A program made the position numbers and the translations under genes. The notes beneath the pieces were generated by a model. It was not told the DNA's origin. It saw nothing but the letters and a program-made list of their open reading frames with translations, and did no database searches. A DNA stretch of 64,000 bases, from assembly GCA_905339235.1 (NCBI GenBank), contig CAJPFG010000010.1:1-64000 (forward strand). Reading direction: 5' to 3'. This DNA is from Phycisphaerales bacterium. GTDB lineage: Bacteria > Planctomycetota > Phycisphaerae > Phycisphaerales > UBA1924. Shown piece by piece: positions 50,549 through 59,211 of this stretch (the stretch's first letter is position 1; each line of letters opens with the position of its first letter).

Positions 50549-50579
50549 CGCTAAGCGAAACGCGCGTCCTCTCTCTCGA

Positions 50580-51398
50580 TCATCTGTGAGCGCGGCGGCG
50601 GCGCCACGCGGTGACGTACAGCATCAACGGAAAAAGCGCCGACGGGCTGGGGACGGGCGTGACATCCGAAACGCCGTCGATCTCGAAGGCGACCTGCCCG
50701 TCGGCGAGGTTTTCGAACCTGATGTAACTGACCGACGGCAGGCCGGTGGGGCCGAAATCGAACCCCGTGCCCCCGCCCGAGCCGTCGTACGCCGCGACGA
50801 GTTGGCCGAAGTTCATGCCGCCCGGCAGGAGCGCAGGATTCACCGGCTTGGTGAAATCGCTGGGAACCGCGCCGGGCGCCGGCGCATACGCGTCAGTCAG
50901 GTCGGAGTACCCCAGCGACGGGTACAGCGCGTCCACCGATCCGCCCAGGGCGTGCCATACCAGCCCGTCGGCGCTCACGGAGACTCTCGCCGCGGCCCCG
51001 ACGCCGAACATGGCGCCTCCTGGCGTTGTCTGCCCGATGGGATAGTCGACGTCGGTGAACCCCGCGTTGCCGAAGACGATGAAATCCAGGCCGAAGGGGT
51101 TCTGCGGGTCGTCAACTACCGGGTGATCGAACCCGAGAATCAACGATCCGGTCCCGCCGACCGAAACGATTTCCTCCGGGCCGAACGGTGGGTTGAACGG
51201 AGTCACGCAGCCGGGAAACTGAAAGACCTCGCCCGTGAACCGCTCGGGCTCTCCCAGCGACGCACCCGGATTGGTGTACTGGGGATCGGGAACGAGTCCC
51301 GGGGAATACGACACGACGGTCGCGGCGTACGGGCTGTCTCCCCCGTAGGCGGCGGTGCTCAGCGCAATCGTGCCGAGCCAAACTCCCAAATGCCTCAA
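50580..51398 (-). CDS. PEP-CTERM surface protein, first gene of B12-riboswitch cluster
   Basis: A 272-residue exported protein. A signal peptide (about 1-20, ending AAYGG) is followed by a single beta-rich domain with VVSYSPGLVPDPQYTNPGAS, then LGFDHPVVDDPQNPFGLDFI and RVSVSADGLVWHALGG. The sorting tail is TPVPSPSALFPLMLYV plus RRRR. The best start is a TTG at 51398 behind AGAGGTG. It is the first gene after the cobalamin riboswitch, so its production should fall when cobalamin is plentiful. Binding of cobalamin or a partner at the surface is the obvious hypothesis. Confidence 0.8.
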   Translation of the reverse strand: MRHLGVWLGTIALSTAAYGGDSPYAATVVSYSPGLVPDPQYTNPGASLGEPERFTGEVFQFPGCVTPFNPPFGPEEIVSVGGTGSLILGFDHPVVDDPQNPFGLDFIVFGNAGFTDVDYPIGQTTPGGAMFGVGAAARVSVSADGLVWHALGGSVDALYPSLGYSDLTDAYAPAPGAVPSDFTKPVNPALLPGGMNFGQLVAAYDGSGGGTGFDFGPTGLPSVSYIRFENLADGQVAFEIDGVSDVTPVPSPSALFPLMLYVTAWRRRRAHR

Positions 51399-51537
51399 TC
51401 AACACCTCTTCGCGGCTTCACCCCGAATCGCGCGGGATGGCCCCTGCCGATCGAATCGGGGCCGCTCGCGGAGATCGTCGGGGGAGGCGCCTCGCAGGGA
51501 CATCGCGCGGCACGCTCCGCCGGCACCCTTTGCCCGT

Positions 51538-51574
51538 GTTCGCCGGTACAGGCGAACCGGGCCCGCGAGGGCCC
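51538..51574 (-). promoter_or_regulatory. Hairpins between riboswitch and first gene (expression platform)
   Basis: Two perfect hairpins: GGGCCC/GGGCCC (51569-51574 with 51559-51564) and GTTCGCC/GGCGAAC (51551-51557 with 51538-51544). They lie 15-55 nt downstream of the aptamer on the minus strand and are candidates for the switching structure. Confidence 0.5.
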
Positions 51575-51588
51575 ACCAGCCACACAAC

Positions 51589-51790
51589 CATCGGCAGGTC
51601 TTCCGGCTCCGGGCTCCGCGAGTCCGCCTTCCCGAAACTTCCGGCTCCTCGCCGGTTGCTCCAGTGGTCGAGCGACCTTGGTCGCTCATGGACTCGCATC
51701 AGCACCCGATACGGCGGCGCGTCCGCGGTGGAATCTCACCACACTTCCCTTTTCACCCGAGCGGCACTCATTTCCGCCCGGGCACCGATA
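51589..51790 (-). ncRNA. Cobalamin riboswitch
   Basis: The minus strand holds all hallmark blocks in order: GGTGCC near the 5' end, TGAAAAGGGAAGTGTGGTGA for the J6/3 core, CCACTGG, GGGAAGGCGG and the B12 box AGCCGGAAGACCTGCC ending at 51593. A P1 stem can form between TATCGG at the 5' end and CCGAT at the 3' end. The transcript leads to the PEP-CTERM, propeller and pseudopilin genes, about 190 nt downstream. Recognition is by consensus, not by a covariance search. Confidence 0.9.
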
Positions 51791-51798
51791 GCGATACC

Positions 51799-51826
51799 AG
51801 CCTATCAAACTCGCGGCCTGTGTCAA
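51799..51826 (-). promoter_or_regulatory. Promoter of the cobalamin-riboswitch cluster
   Basis: On the minus strand TTGACA (51826-51821), 16 bases, TAGGCT (51804-51799). Transcription would begin a few bases before the riboswitch. The cluster is thus independent of the upstream asparaginase gene. Confidence 0.6.
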
Positions 51827-51867
51827 ACCCAAGCCGACCCTTGGATCGAGAATTCCGCAGCGGTCGA

Positions 51868-52902
51868 TCAATCGCCGAACAGAACCGCGCAGTTCTCGAC
51901 GCGCTGCTCGCCGTCCCGGCAACTGACGTACGTGTACCCGGGGTGCATCGCCGCCGCCCCGGCCGCGCCGTCCTTGCGAAGGGCGTACACCGTGACGTTG
52001 AAACTCGGCCGGCCCTCCGACGCCAAGAGCCGTCGCTCACACGTGTTGCGCGCGATCCGTCGCAACGTCTCCAGCGCGGCTTCCGTGGGCGACAGGCCCC
52101 GTTCCATGGAAAGCACCGTGTGGTAGGCCGCGGCGTTCTGGAGCGCCGCCTCACCGCGCCCCGTGCATCCCGCGCTCCCGATCCGGTTTTCCACATACAG
52201 CCCCGCGCCCACAATGGGCGAGTCGCCCGCGCGGCCGGGGATCTTGTACGAGAGGCCGCTCGTACTCGTGCATGCGAACAGGTCCCCGCGCGCATCCATC
52301 CCCGATACGTGGATTGTCCCGAAGGTGAACGGCGCCGCCGGCGAGCCGCCCGAATCCCCCGGGCGCGGGGAAGCGGGCGGGCCGCCGGGTGTTGGGTTGT
52401 CCCGGTGCCCCGCCCATCGCGATTGACCGAACTCCGAAGGACCCTCATCCGGGGAGAGCCACGCATCGCGAGAGGACAGGCCTGCTTTCCAGGCCAGCCA
52501 GGCTGCGCGGGATTGCTCGGTCAGCAGGTTTTCCTCCTGAAACCCAAGTTGCCTGGCGAATCGCAGTGCGCCATCGCCGACAAGCAGAGCGTGATCGGTA
52601 CGCCGAAGCACCTCGACCGCGACGCGCGCCGCGTGTCGGACGCCGCGCAAGCCCGCGACCGCGCCTGCTTTATGCCGTGGCCCGTCCATGACCGCGGCGT
52701 CCAGTTCGACGACCCCTTCTTCGTTGGGCAAGCCGCCAAACCCCACCGACATCTCTTCGGGATCGTCCTCGACAAGCGAGATGCCCTCGACAATCGCGTC
52801 GAGCAGCCCCAGCCCCGCGCTCGCACGTTCGACCGCGCGGACCATGGCCGGCCCGGAGTTCCAGGATCCCACGAGGACCGGAAGACCTGATTTGGAACTC
52901 AT
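51868..52902 (-). CDS. Glycosylasparaginase / N4-(beta-N-acetylglucosaminyl)-L-asparaginase family, cytoplasmic-type paralogue
   Basis: A 344-residue Ntn-hydrolase and a paralogue of the frameshifted gene at 22509-23718. Shared: MSVGFGGLPNEEGVVELDAA and RRTDHALLVGDGALRFARQL. The nucleophile region is FGTIHVSGMDARGDLF with Thr at the autoprocessing site, and DSPIVGAGLYVENRIGSAGC also matches. It lacks the Tat signal of the paralogue, so it should act in the cytoplasm. A Gly/Pro-rich loop (about 178-200) precedes the nucleophile. GGGGAGA lies before the ATG at 52902; an ATG at 52926 is less likely. Confidence 0.87.
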   Translation of the reverse strand: MSSKSGLPVLVGSWNSGPAMVRAVERASAGLGLLDAIVEGISLVEDDPEEMSVGFGGLPNEEGVVELDAAVMDGPRHKAGAVAGLRGVRHAARVAVEVLRRTDHALLVGDGALRFARQLGFQEENLLTEQSRAAWLAWKAGLSSRDAWLSPDEGPSEFGQSRWAGHRDNPTPGGPPASPRPGDSGGSPAAPFTFGTIHVSGMDARGDLFACTSTSGLSYKIPGRAGDSPIVGAGLYVENRIGSAGCTGRGEAALQNAAAYHTVLSMERGLSPTEAALETLRRIARNTCERRLLASEGRPSFNVTVYALRKDGAAGAAAMHPGYTYVSCRDGEQRVENCAVLFGD

Positions 52903-52988
52903 CAAAACGTCTCCCCGTAAAAACACGTGAACTACCGATGCGCCCGGCGATTCTCACCCATGTTTATTCCCTGTTCGCACGCGTCGCC

Positions 52989-53009
52989 GTTGACAGAGTC
53001 TGGCTCCCG
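52989..53009 (+). promoter_or_regulatory. Candidate -35 region upstream of PEP-CTERM protease
   Basis: TTGACA at 52989-52994. TATTCA lies 14 bases and TCAACT 17 bases downstream; neither is a convincing -10. Confidence 0.3.
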
Positions 53010-53072
53010 TATTCAACTGCGCTCCAAGACAAGACCGGCGCGGCGTTGTCCGCGCTGTCGAGGAGAGAAGAC

Positions 53073-54566
53073 ATGGTACTGCTGCGCTCGTGGATCGTGC
53101 CGATGGCGTTGTTTGCCGCGGCGGGGACGGCCTTTGGTGTCGGCGTTTCCGGGAATGTGAAATACACCGATGGCGCGGGCACCGCGCAGCCCGCCCGGCG
53201 GGTCAAGGTGCAGGTCTTCGTGGCCAACCCCGGCGGCGACGTCATGGTGGGAGAAACTCGATGCGACAACGCCGGCGACTGGTCGGTGGATGTGGTTCCG
53301 CCCCCGGGTTCGCTCGGATTCTTCACGCGCATCGTGGCCGACAACGACGCGACCACCGTCGGTGCCGGTGTGGCCGGAACGCCGTACTTCGTCAGCGGCC
53401 CGGGCGCTCCGCTCGGAGGCGGCGCGACTCCCCCGATGACGATCGACACCACGGGCGGCAATGCGGAGCGGGCCTTCGCCGTGGCCGATGCGGAACAGAC
53501 TTCCTGGCTCTACGGCACCGCGATGCGCGGGGCGGCCCCGGTTCCGATCCGCACGGTCTTCCCGGAGACCGGCGGGGGCACCGCCTCGTTCTACGACCCC
53601 TCGGACGGCACGCTGCACATTCGCCAATGGCGGCGCTACGCGTGGGACGTCATCGGGCACGAGTACGGCCACCGTCTCGCGCACATCGACGGGCTCGACA
53701 ACAATCCCGGCGGCTCGCACTCCTTCGGCGTCACCAACATCACCGGCGGCGCGGGCGGAAAGAGCAGCGGCGTGAGGCTGGCGTGGGGCGAGGCCCTCGC
53801 CACGTATAACGGCACGGCCGCGCAGTTCGTCTCCGCCCATCCCGCGAGCCCGACCACGGGCGACACCATTTACACCTCGCTCAACACCGACACCCCGGGG
53901 AGCACCTTCGCCGTGAACATCGACACGCACGCCGGGTCTCTGGACGCCGGCGAAGGCGACGAGGCCTCGGTCGTCCGCATCCTCTGGGATCTGGCCGACG
54001 GCACCGGCGGCAGCGAACCGCACGACCGCGTGACAATCGGCTTCGCCCCCATGTACGACATGATCAACAACGACATCGCGGGCGTGGATGAACTCGACGA
54101 CCTGTGGGACTTCCTGTTCACGCGCCCGACCGCCACCGACGCCCTCCGAGTCGATTACGGCGCCATCTTCGAGGAATACGGCGTGTCGCCCGTCCCCATG
54201 GGCGGCATGGTCGGGGGCACGATCGATGTTTCGGGCGGGGCGCCCACGTTTGACTGGGCCCGCGGCAACAACTCCTGGAACGACACCTTCAATCTCATCG
54301 TCTTCAACGACGCGCTGACGACGCGGGTCCTGGACATCGCCGTGCCGGGCGATGTCACCTCGTACATGCTGAGCGGCGCCCAATGGACGACACTCATGGG
54401 CGCCGGCCTGGGCGACTACCGATGGGTCGTCGGCGGGAGCGACACCTTCCAGTACACCACCGGCTCTTACTGGAGCGACGCTCGCACGTTCCACCTTGTT
54501 CCCACTCCCGCGTCGCTTGCGCTTCTCGCGCTGGGCGGCGTCATCGGGCTCCGCCGCAGGCGGTGA
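53073..54566 (+). CDS. PEP-CTERM protein with HEYGH zinc-protease motif
   Basis: A 497-residue exported protein. A signal peptide (about 1-22) precedes a transthyretin-like module (about 25-110, GNVKYTDGAGTAQPARRVKV). A central region (about 185-290) contains VIGHEYGHRLAHIDGLDNNP, a HExxH gluzincin-like site. A domain with GTIDVSGGAPTFDWARG follows, then the sorting tail VPTPASLALLALGGVIGLRR plus RR. The third zinc ligand could be the Glu in RLAWGEALATYN. AGGAGAG precedes the ATG at 53073; the frame is open upstream without function. Substrate unknown. Confidence 0.8.
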   Translation: MVLLRSWIVPMALFAAAGTAFGVGVSGNVKYTDGAGTAQPARRVKVQVFVANPGGDVMVGETRCDNAGDWSVDVVPPPGSLGFFTRIVADNDATTVGAGVAGTPYFVSGPGAPLGGGATPPMTIDTTGGNAERAFAVADAEQTSWLYGTAMRGAAPVPIRTVFPETGGGTASFYDPSDGTLHIRQWRRYAWDVIGHEYGHRLAHIDGLDNNPGGSHSFGVTNITGGAGGKSSGVRLAWGEALATYNGTAAQFVSAHPASPTTGDTIYTSLNTDTPGSTFAVNIDTHAGSLDAGEGDEASVVRILWDLADGTGGSEPHDRVTIGFAPMYDMINNDIAGVDELDDLWDFLFTRPTATDALRVDYGAIFEEYGVSPVPMGGMVGGTIDVSGGAPTFDWARGNNSWNDTFNLIVFNDALTTRVLDIAVPGDVTSYMLSGAQWTTLMGAGLGDYRWVVGGSDTFQYTTGSYWSDARTFHLVPTPASLALLALGGVIGLRRRR

Positions 54567-54582
54567 AATACCGCCGCGGCAC

Positions 54583-54623
54583 AAACGCCCAAGGCAACCC
54601 TCCGCCCTGGGCGTTTTCGTTTT
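54583..54623 (+). terminator. Terminator after PEP-CTERM protease gene
   Basis: AACGCCCA with TGGGCGTT around a 17-base loop that can itself pair partly, followed by TTCGTTTTT. It sits 17 bp after the stop codon. Confidence 0.7.
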
Positions 54624-54641
54624 TGGGCGGCAACAGTCGCT

Positions 54642-55148
54642 CTAACGGCTCATCCGCATCGGCAGCCGAGCGAACACACGCTCGACCGCTCGCCTCGTAT
54701 CTTCCCGGATGAGCCGGGCTTCTTCCACCAGCGGATTCTCCATCGCGGCCATCGCGATCGGCCCCGCTTCCGCCGGCATTTGAACCAGCGCCCCCGTACT
54801 CAGTTCGGGCGCCTTCGCGGCGCTTCCGCGGGAGTCCGGGGTCGCGGCCGGAGTGCGCGGCCAAGCCAGGTACACGCCAACGCCCAATCCCATCACCACC
54901 ATCGCCGCGAACGCCAGCGCCGCGCTCCTCATCGGCCCGGTTCGCCGCAGCGCCGCCCGCTCGGGCTCGGCGCGGCCGACGCGATCCATGATGCGCGATC
55001 GCAAGTGGGTCGGCGCGGGCGTCCACGAGGCCGCGCCCGGATGCGAGAGCGCCTCATCTACTCGGGCCTGCCCGCGCGGCGCCGGTCCGCGGTCGCGCCG
55101 ATCATCCAGCGCCGCCGAGGCCTTCAGTGCTTCCAGCCAGTCCTTCAT
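54642..55148 (-). CDS. Probable anti-sigma factor, membrane protein
   Basis: A 168-residue protein that starts inside the stop codon of the sigma factor gene (ATGA). Residues 1-70 are cytoplasmic (MKDWLEALKASAALDDRRDR). One transmembrane helix (about 74-94, ALAFAAMVVMGLGVGVYLAW) is followed by an outer part of about 70 residues. No HxxxCxxC zinc motif. The role rests on gene order and topology. Confidence 0.65.
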   Translation of the reverse strand: MKDWLEALKASAALDDRRDRGPAPRGQARVDEALSHPGAASWTPAPTHLRSRIMDRVGRAEPERAALRRTGPMRSAALAFAAMVVMGLGVGVYLAWPRTPAATPDSRGSAAKAPELSTGALVQMPAEAGPIAMAAMENPLVEEARLIREDTRRAVERVFARLPMRMSR

Positions 55149-55801
55149 GCCGCACCCCCGCTCATCATCGCCCCCGATTTGCTCGTCCGCCGCGGCGGAG
55201 TGGCGTCTTTGACGACCTCTCGCCGGGCGGGTGTCTCGATCATTCCCGCGAGCGCCTGCCGCGCCCGGAACAGGCACACGCGAACGCCCACGCCGGACTT
55301 GCCCATGACTTTCGCGATGTCGTCCACCGCCATGTCCTCCGCGTACCGCAGCCACAGGGCGGTGTGCTGATCCTGGGTCAAGCGCTCGGCCGCGAGCGCC
55401 CACAGGCGTGCTCCAAGATCATGATCATCGCCCGTATCTCGCGCCGGCGGTGCGGCACGTTCGGGCGTTTCGACCGGCACCTCTCGCCGGGCCTTGCGAT
55501 GCCGCGACACCGCCTGCCGCAGCCCGATGGTGAACAGCCACGTCGAGAACCGCCATGTCGGGTCGTACGACGCGATCCGCTCCCAGGCGCGGACGAAGGT
55601 CTCCTGGGCCAGTTCCTCGGCCTCTTCCCGCTTGCCGCAGCGCCGGAGCAGGAAGTTGAAGAGCCGTTCCTCGTACCGAATCACCACCTGCTCGAAGCAC
55701 GCGTGCGCATCGGCCCCGCCGCGCCCCGCGCGCACCGCGAGTTGCTCGGCGGTCAGTGCCGTGAGCGTTCCGAGATGATGATCACTCCGAATGCCCGCCA
55801 C
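55145..55801 (-). CDS. ECF-type RNA polymerase sigma factor
   Basis: A 218-residue sigma factor. Region 2 is FEQVVIRYEERLFNFLLRRC with AEELAQETFVRAWERI and FSTWLFTIGLRQAVSRHRKA. Region 4 is LTQDQHTALWLRYAEDMAVD with IAKVMGKSGVGVRVCLFRAR. The tail of about 30 residues is basic. A GTG at 55801 is the best start; it overlaps the end of the upstream gene by 20 bp. This is the third sigma gene with a coupled membrane partner in the window. Confidence 0.9.
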   Translation of the reverse strand: MAGIRSDHHLGTLTALTAEQLAVRAGRGGADAHACFEQVVIRYEERLFNFLLRRCGKREEAEELAQETFVRAWERIASYDPTWRFSTWLFTIGLRQAVSRHRKARREVPVETPERAAPPARDTGDDHDLGARLWALAAERLTQDQHTALWLRYAEDMAVDDIAKVMGKSGVGVRVCLFRARQALAGMIETPARREVVKDATPPRRTSKSGAMMSGGAA

Positions 55802-56777
55802 TCTTCTCCGCCTCCGGCCCCCGCGGCGCCTTGTTCTTTTCTTCCTCGATCCGCCGAAGTTCCCTGGCCACATCCAGCACGGCCTGGCTCGGGTGCGAGC
55901 ACTCGACCGAGATCTGCGCGTTGTCCACCGAGATCTTCACACGCTGCGCCAAGGCCGCCAGCGGCTGGAGGTCGGGGTTGTCCTCGCTGGCCAGCGCCGC
56001 CATCGCGATGAATCCCTGGAACATCTGCTGCATCTGCTGAGCGCGCTCGGGCGTTCCCACGCTCAGGTGCGCCTGCGTGTACAACTGGAGTTGGTCGTTG
56101 ACCGACCGCTCGCCGATGCGGAGCGTCAGGCCCTCCAGGCCGCGGAAGGTCTTCGCCCGCGCGGGCGCCTGCGACATATTGATCTCCCGGGCGGTGACAA
56201 ACACGATGGCGCCCCCTGGGTCGGGCGCGCCCGCCGCGTCGTCGAGACTCGAAGGGGAAGCCCCCGCGATCACGTCCAGCGCCCGCAGCAACCCGTCGCG
56301 AGACCCGGTCAACACCACGCGCCGTTCATCCGGCTTGGACCCCGCGAGGAACGCGCAGAACACCTCTTTCTCGTTGTCGCTCCACCGGTGAAACTTGTGC
56401 TCACCCTCTGAATCCGGCGCGTACTCGGCCAGCCCCGACTGCGGAAGTTTCTCCTCCGCCGCCTGGATCTCCGCGCTCCCCGTAATGATGATCACGCCGT
56501 CCTTGTCGCCGTACGTGCGGCCGTAGCACGTCAGCCCACGGATCGTTGTGATCGGGTCGAACCCGAAGTGCGCCGCGATCTCGGCCCGGGCCGGCATCTC
56601 CTCCGCGGCCAGTTCCCTGAAGAAGCCCCCCGGCGTGGACGCCAGCGCCGCCTCAGCATCGACGTGCAGAAGCCACTTCGCGTCCCGATCCACCAAACGA
56701 GGCTCCAGCGGCCCCGCCCACGCCGGAACCGAAAAAGCCCCGGCCAGAATCGCGATCTTCAGTGCGTTTGATCTCAT
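55782..56777 (-). CDS. Secreted protein of unknown function, upstream of sigma/anti-sigma pair
   Basis: A 331-residue exported protein. A signal peptide (about 1-22, ending AWAGP) precedes a mixed alpha/beta body with LEPRLVDRDAKWLLHVDAEA, FGFDPITTIRGLTCYGRTYG and VNDQLQLYTQAHLSVGTP. The C-terminal 40 residues are charged and helical (VLDVARELRRIEEEKNKAPR). AAGGGA precedes the ATG at 56777. Its stop overlaps the sigma factor start, so all three genes form one operon. No family name could be given. Confidence 0.68.
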   Translation of the reverse strand: MRSNALKIAILAGAFSVPAWAGPLEPRLVDRDAKWLLHVDAEAALASTPGGFFRELAAEEMPARAEIAAHFGFDPITTIRGLTCYGRTYGDKDGVIIITGSAEIQAAEEKLPQSGLAEYAPDSEGEHKFHRWSDNEKEVFCAFLAGSKPDERRVVLTGSRDGLLRALDVIAGASPSSLDDAAGAPDPGGAIVFVTAREINMSQAPARAKTFRGLEGLTLRIGERSVNDQLQLYTQAHLSVGTPERAQQMQQMFQGFIAMAALASEDNPDLQPLAALAQRVKISVDNAQISVECSHPSQAVLDVARELRRIEEEKNKAPRGPEAEKSGGHSE

Positions 56778-56862
56778 GGCGTATCCCTTCGTTTCCCTCT
56801 TCATGTGCTCCCTACAGATACGCCGCGAATGTGCGAATGTTACGGTCGCTACCCCGGCGCAT

Positions 56863-56890
56863 GAAAAACGGGGCCGAAAACCGGCCCCGC
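56863..56890 (-). terminator. Terminator of the metzincin gene
   Basis: On the minus strand GCGGGGCCGG, TTTT, CGGCCCCG followed by TTTTT, 20 bp after the stop at 56910. It separates this gene from the sigma operon. Confidence 0.8.
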
Positions 56891-56909
56891 TCGATAACCC
56901 ACCCAAGTC

Positions 56910-58091
56910 CTATCGGTCGTACCCGATCGCGTCGAACATGGTCAGATCGCTGGACAGGAAGAAGTTGGGGTAGAACGTCTGACCGTACCCCAGCGTCGGG
57001 TCCATGATCCCGATCGGCGGGGTCTGGTCCCGGAAGTGGCTTGCCTGATTCGGCGACCCGTCCGACATCCGGTATTCCACGCTGATCAGGTCGGAGTTGT
57101 GATCGTCGTTGGGGCTGTTGTACGAGACCAGGCGCGGACGCACCTGAAACTCCGCCGTCGTGTCGGGGTTGTAATCGCCGGTGCCGTCCGTCCGCTGGAA
57201 GCGGAAGAGGTCGAGCAATTCGAGATCGCTGTTGCGGAAATCCGCGCCGCTGGTGAATCCCAGCGCGTGCCCGGTCTCGTGGATCACCACGTCCTGGAAC
57301 GAGTACGCGCTCCCCGACACGCCGTTGGAGGGGTCGTAGTCGAACGGGAACGTGTTGCTGTACTGCATCGACGCCGCGTTTCCCGCGGCCGACCCCGCCG
57401 TCGCGTTGAAGTTGGCGATCGTCCAGAACACGCGATTCTCGTTCGTGACACGGCTGTTCGAGCCCTTGTACCGCACCGGCACCGTGGTGCCCGTGGGCAG
57501 GAAAGACTGGATCGTGTCGTCCGCGTCCATCCCCGCTACCAGGCCGGCGCGAGAGTTCGCGTACGTCACGTAGCCGTAGGTGCTCCCCGTGCCGCCGAGC
57601 ACTCCCGGTCCGAGATTCGCGAAACTCACCGAGACCGTGACGGTGATAGGGTCGGTGAACTGGGCCTCGATGTACTGCTCCGCCGCCGCGAATGCCGGCA
57701 CCGCCGCCGCCGGCACGCTCGCGCCCAGCACGTACACGATGTTGATGTTGGTCCGAGGCTGGTAGGGGCCCGGGAGGGCGGGCGTATCCACGATGCGGAT
57801 GGGCGCGCCCGGCGCGAACTCCGCGGCATGCGAGGTGGACATCCCGGCCAGGTCCTGCGCGGCCACCTTCCCCGCCGGCGTTCCGCACACGGGCTTCCAG
57901 ATGGACTGGCACTCGAGCATGATCGGCGCGCCGCTGGCCAGCGTCGCGGGGCGCGCCGGCTCGTTCACCACGAAGAACGGGGTCTCGAACCGCGCGGGGG
58001 CGTCAGGCTCCGGCGGCTGAACTCCCACCTGCCCGCCCGCGGCGGAGGCAAGGGCTGCGGCGGTCAACGCGAACACGACGCGGTCGATCAT
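56910..58091 (-). CDS. Metzincin-like secreted metalloprotease (NF038122-type)
   Basis: A 393-residue exported protease. A signal peptide (about 1-20) precedes the catalytic motif DVVIHETGHALGFTSGADF, which supplies HExxH plus the metzincin glycine, with Asp in place of the third His; this is known in NF038122-type proteases. The conserved end LTMFDAIGYDR is typical of such secreted proteases. The region ANSRAGLVAGMDADDTIQSF is also family-like. The ATG at 58091 is the only good start. No PEP-CTERM tail is present, so the enzyme may be released. Confidence 0.85.
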   Translation of the reverse strand: MIDRVVFALTAAALASAAGGQVGVQPPEPDAPARFETPFFVVNEPARPATLASGAPIMLECQSIWKPVCGTPAGKVAAQDLAGMSTSHAAEFAPGAPIRIVDTPALPGPYQPRTNINIVYVLGASVPAAAVPAFAAAEQYIEAQFTDPITVTVSVSFANLGPGVLGGTGSTYGYVTYANSRAGLVAGMDADDTIQSFLPTGTTVPVRYKGSNSRVTNENRVFWTIANFNATAGSAAGNAASMQYSNTFPFDYDPSNGVSGSAYSFQDVVIHETGHALGFTSGADFRNSDLELLDLFRFQRTDGTGDYNPDTTAEFQVRPRLVSYNSPNDDHNSDLISVEYRMSDGSPNQASHFRDQTPPIGIMDPTLGYGQTFYPNFFLSSDLTMFDAIGYDR

Positions 58092-58235
58092 GGCTGGGCA
58101 CCCCGTACGCCTCGTGCCCGGTTCGGTGAGTTGGGAGCGAACGCTCCGGTCGGAACCTCACCCATCGGGAACACCACGAGCGCGATGCGCAAGAGTCTGC
58201 CAGCAATCAACCCCCGTGTCAACGCGATCCGTGCC

Positions 58236-58271
58236 GAAAAAACAACGGGGCGGACAAACTGTCCGCCCCGG
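58236..58271 (-). terminator. Terminator of DUF5684 gene
   Basis: On the minus strand CGGGGCGGACA, GTT, TGTCCGCCCCG, then TTGTTTTTT, 22 bp after the stop codon at 58293. Confidence 0.85.
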
Positions 58272-58292
58272 CGTGGCGATTTCGTTTCGAAA

Positions 58293-58682
58293 TCAGGCCC
58301 TGGCAATCGGCTGGTATTGAGCGCTGCCGAAGCCCAGAATCGGGATGAAGATAAACCCCAGGAAGATGAGTCCCAACGCGAATCCGACCCCCTTGCCGAA
58401 CGACTTGGCAAGATCCACCATCACGAGGATCGCGATGATCAGACTTACGATGGGAATCAGCAGCAGCAGCAGCCACCACCAGGGGCGGTTGACGACCTTC
58501 AGGAGAACGTACGTGTTGTAGATGGGGATCAGGCATGCCCACCCCGGCTGCCCGGCTTTCGTGAACACCTTCCAAAACCCCGCGATCACCAGCACGAGAA
58601 TGGCGAGATACACGATCACGATGATCATCCCGCCCGCCGCGTCACCGTTGCTTTGCGCCAGAATCCCTGCCCAATGGCTCAT
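58293..58682 (-). CDS. DUF5684-type small membrane protein
   Basis: A 129-residue protein with three or four transmembrane segments. The signature PGWACLIPIYNTYVLLKVVN and the repeated LAKSFGKGVGFALGLIFLG match DUF5684 proteins found widely in bacteria. AAAGGAG lies before the ATG at 58682, and a strong terminator follows. Function unknown. Confidence 0.82.
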   Translation of the reverse strand: MSHWAGILAQSNGDAAGGMIIVIVYLAILVLVIAGFWKVFTKAGQPGWACLIPIYNTYVLLKVVNRPWWWLLLLLIPIVSLIIAILVMVDLAKSFGKGVGFALGLIFLGFIFIPILGFGSAQYQPIARA

Positions 58683-58757
58683 GGGTGTCTCCTTTCTCGA
58701 GATCCGCCCCCAAAGGGGGTCTCAATACCTTCGGCACTCCCACGGTCCGAACTGGAG

Positions 58758-59192
58758 TTATCCCCCGCCGTACCGCTCCGCCTTGTCCTTCACATCAATC
58801 AACGCGCACTGAAACGCGTACCCGCCCGAGTTGAACAGCGCCCACTCCACCCCCGCCTTCGAGAGATCCTCGCAATACACCAGCGCATCGGGCAGGTCCA
58901 TGTGCAGGACCTCGCCTTCCATGCTCGCGGCGTCGCGGGCCGCCCCTCGTACGTCGCTCTGGCGCATGTTGCGCCGCTTCGCGAACGCCGCGGCCCGCTC
59001 CTCGTCGGTGAAGATCAGCAGCGCCGACTTGCCCTCCAGCGAGCCGATCAGCGGCTCGGCGTCGTCCCCGGCGCCGCGGGCCACGAAGTACCACGCTTCG
59101 AGCGCCATCGTCGCCCGCCAGAGGTTCTGCTCGCCCGTCTTGTTCGTCGCGACCTGCGAGGCCTCCACCAGCGCGTCAAAGTCCTGTTCCAT
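58758..59192 (-). CDS. Hypothetical protein
   Basis: A 144-residue soluble protein. LWRATMALEAWYFVARGAGD, then FTDEERAAAFAKRRNMRQSD and DLPDALVYCEDLSKAGVEWA give the impression of an SseB-like alpha/beta fold, but this is not certain. AAGGGGA precedes the ATG at 59192. It is divergent from the PPK2 gene across a short symmetric promoter region. Confidence 0.6.
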   Translation of the reverse strand: MEQDFDALVEASQVATNKTGEQNLWRATMALEAWYFVARGAGDDAEPLIGSLEGKSALLIFTDEERAAAFAKRRNMRQSDVRGAARDAASMEGEVLHMDLPDALVYCEDLSKAGVEWALFNSGGYAFQCALIDVKDKAERYGGG

Positions 59193-59211
59193 GGCCGTCC
59201 CCTTTCCGCGC

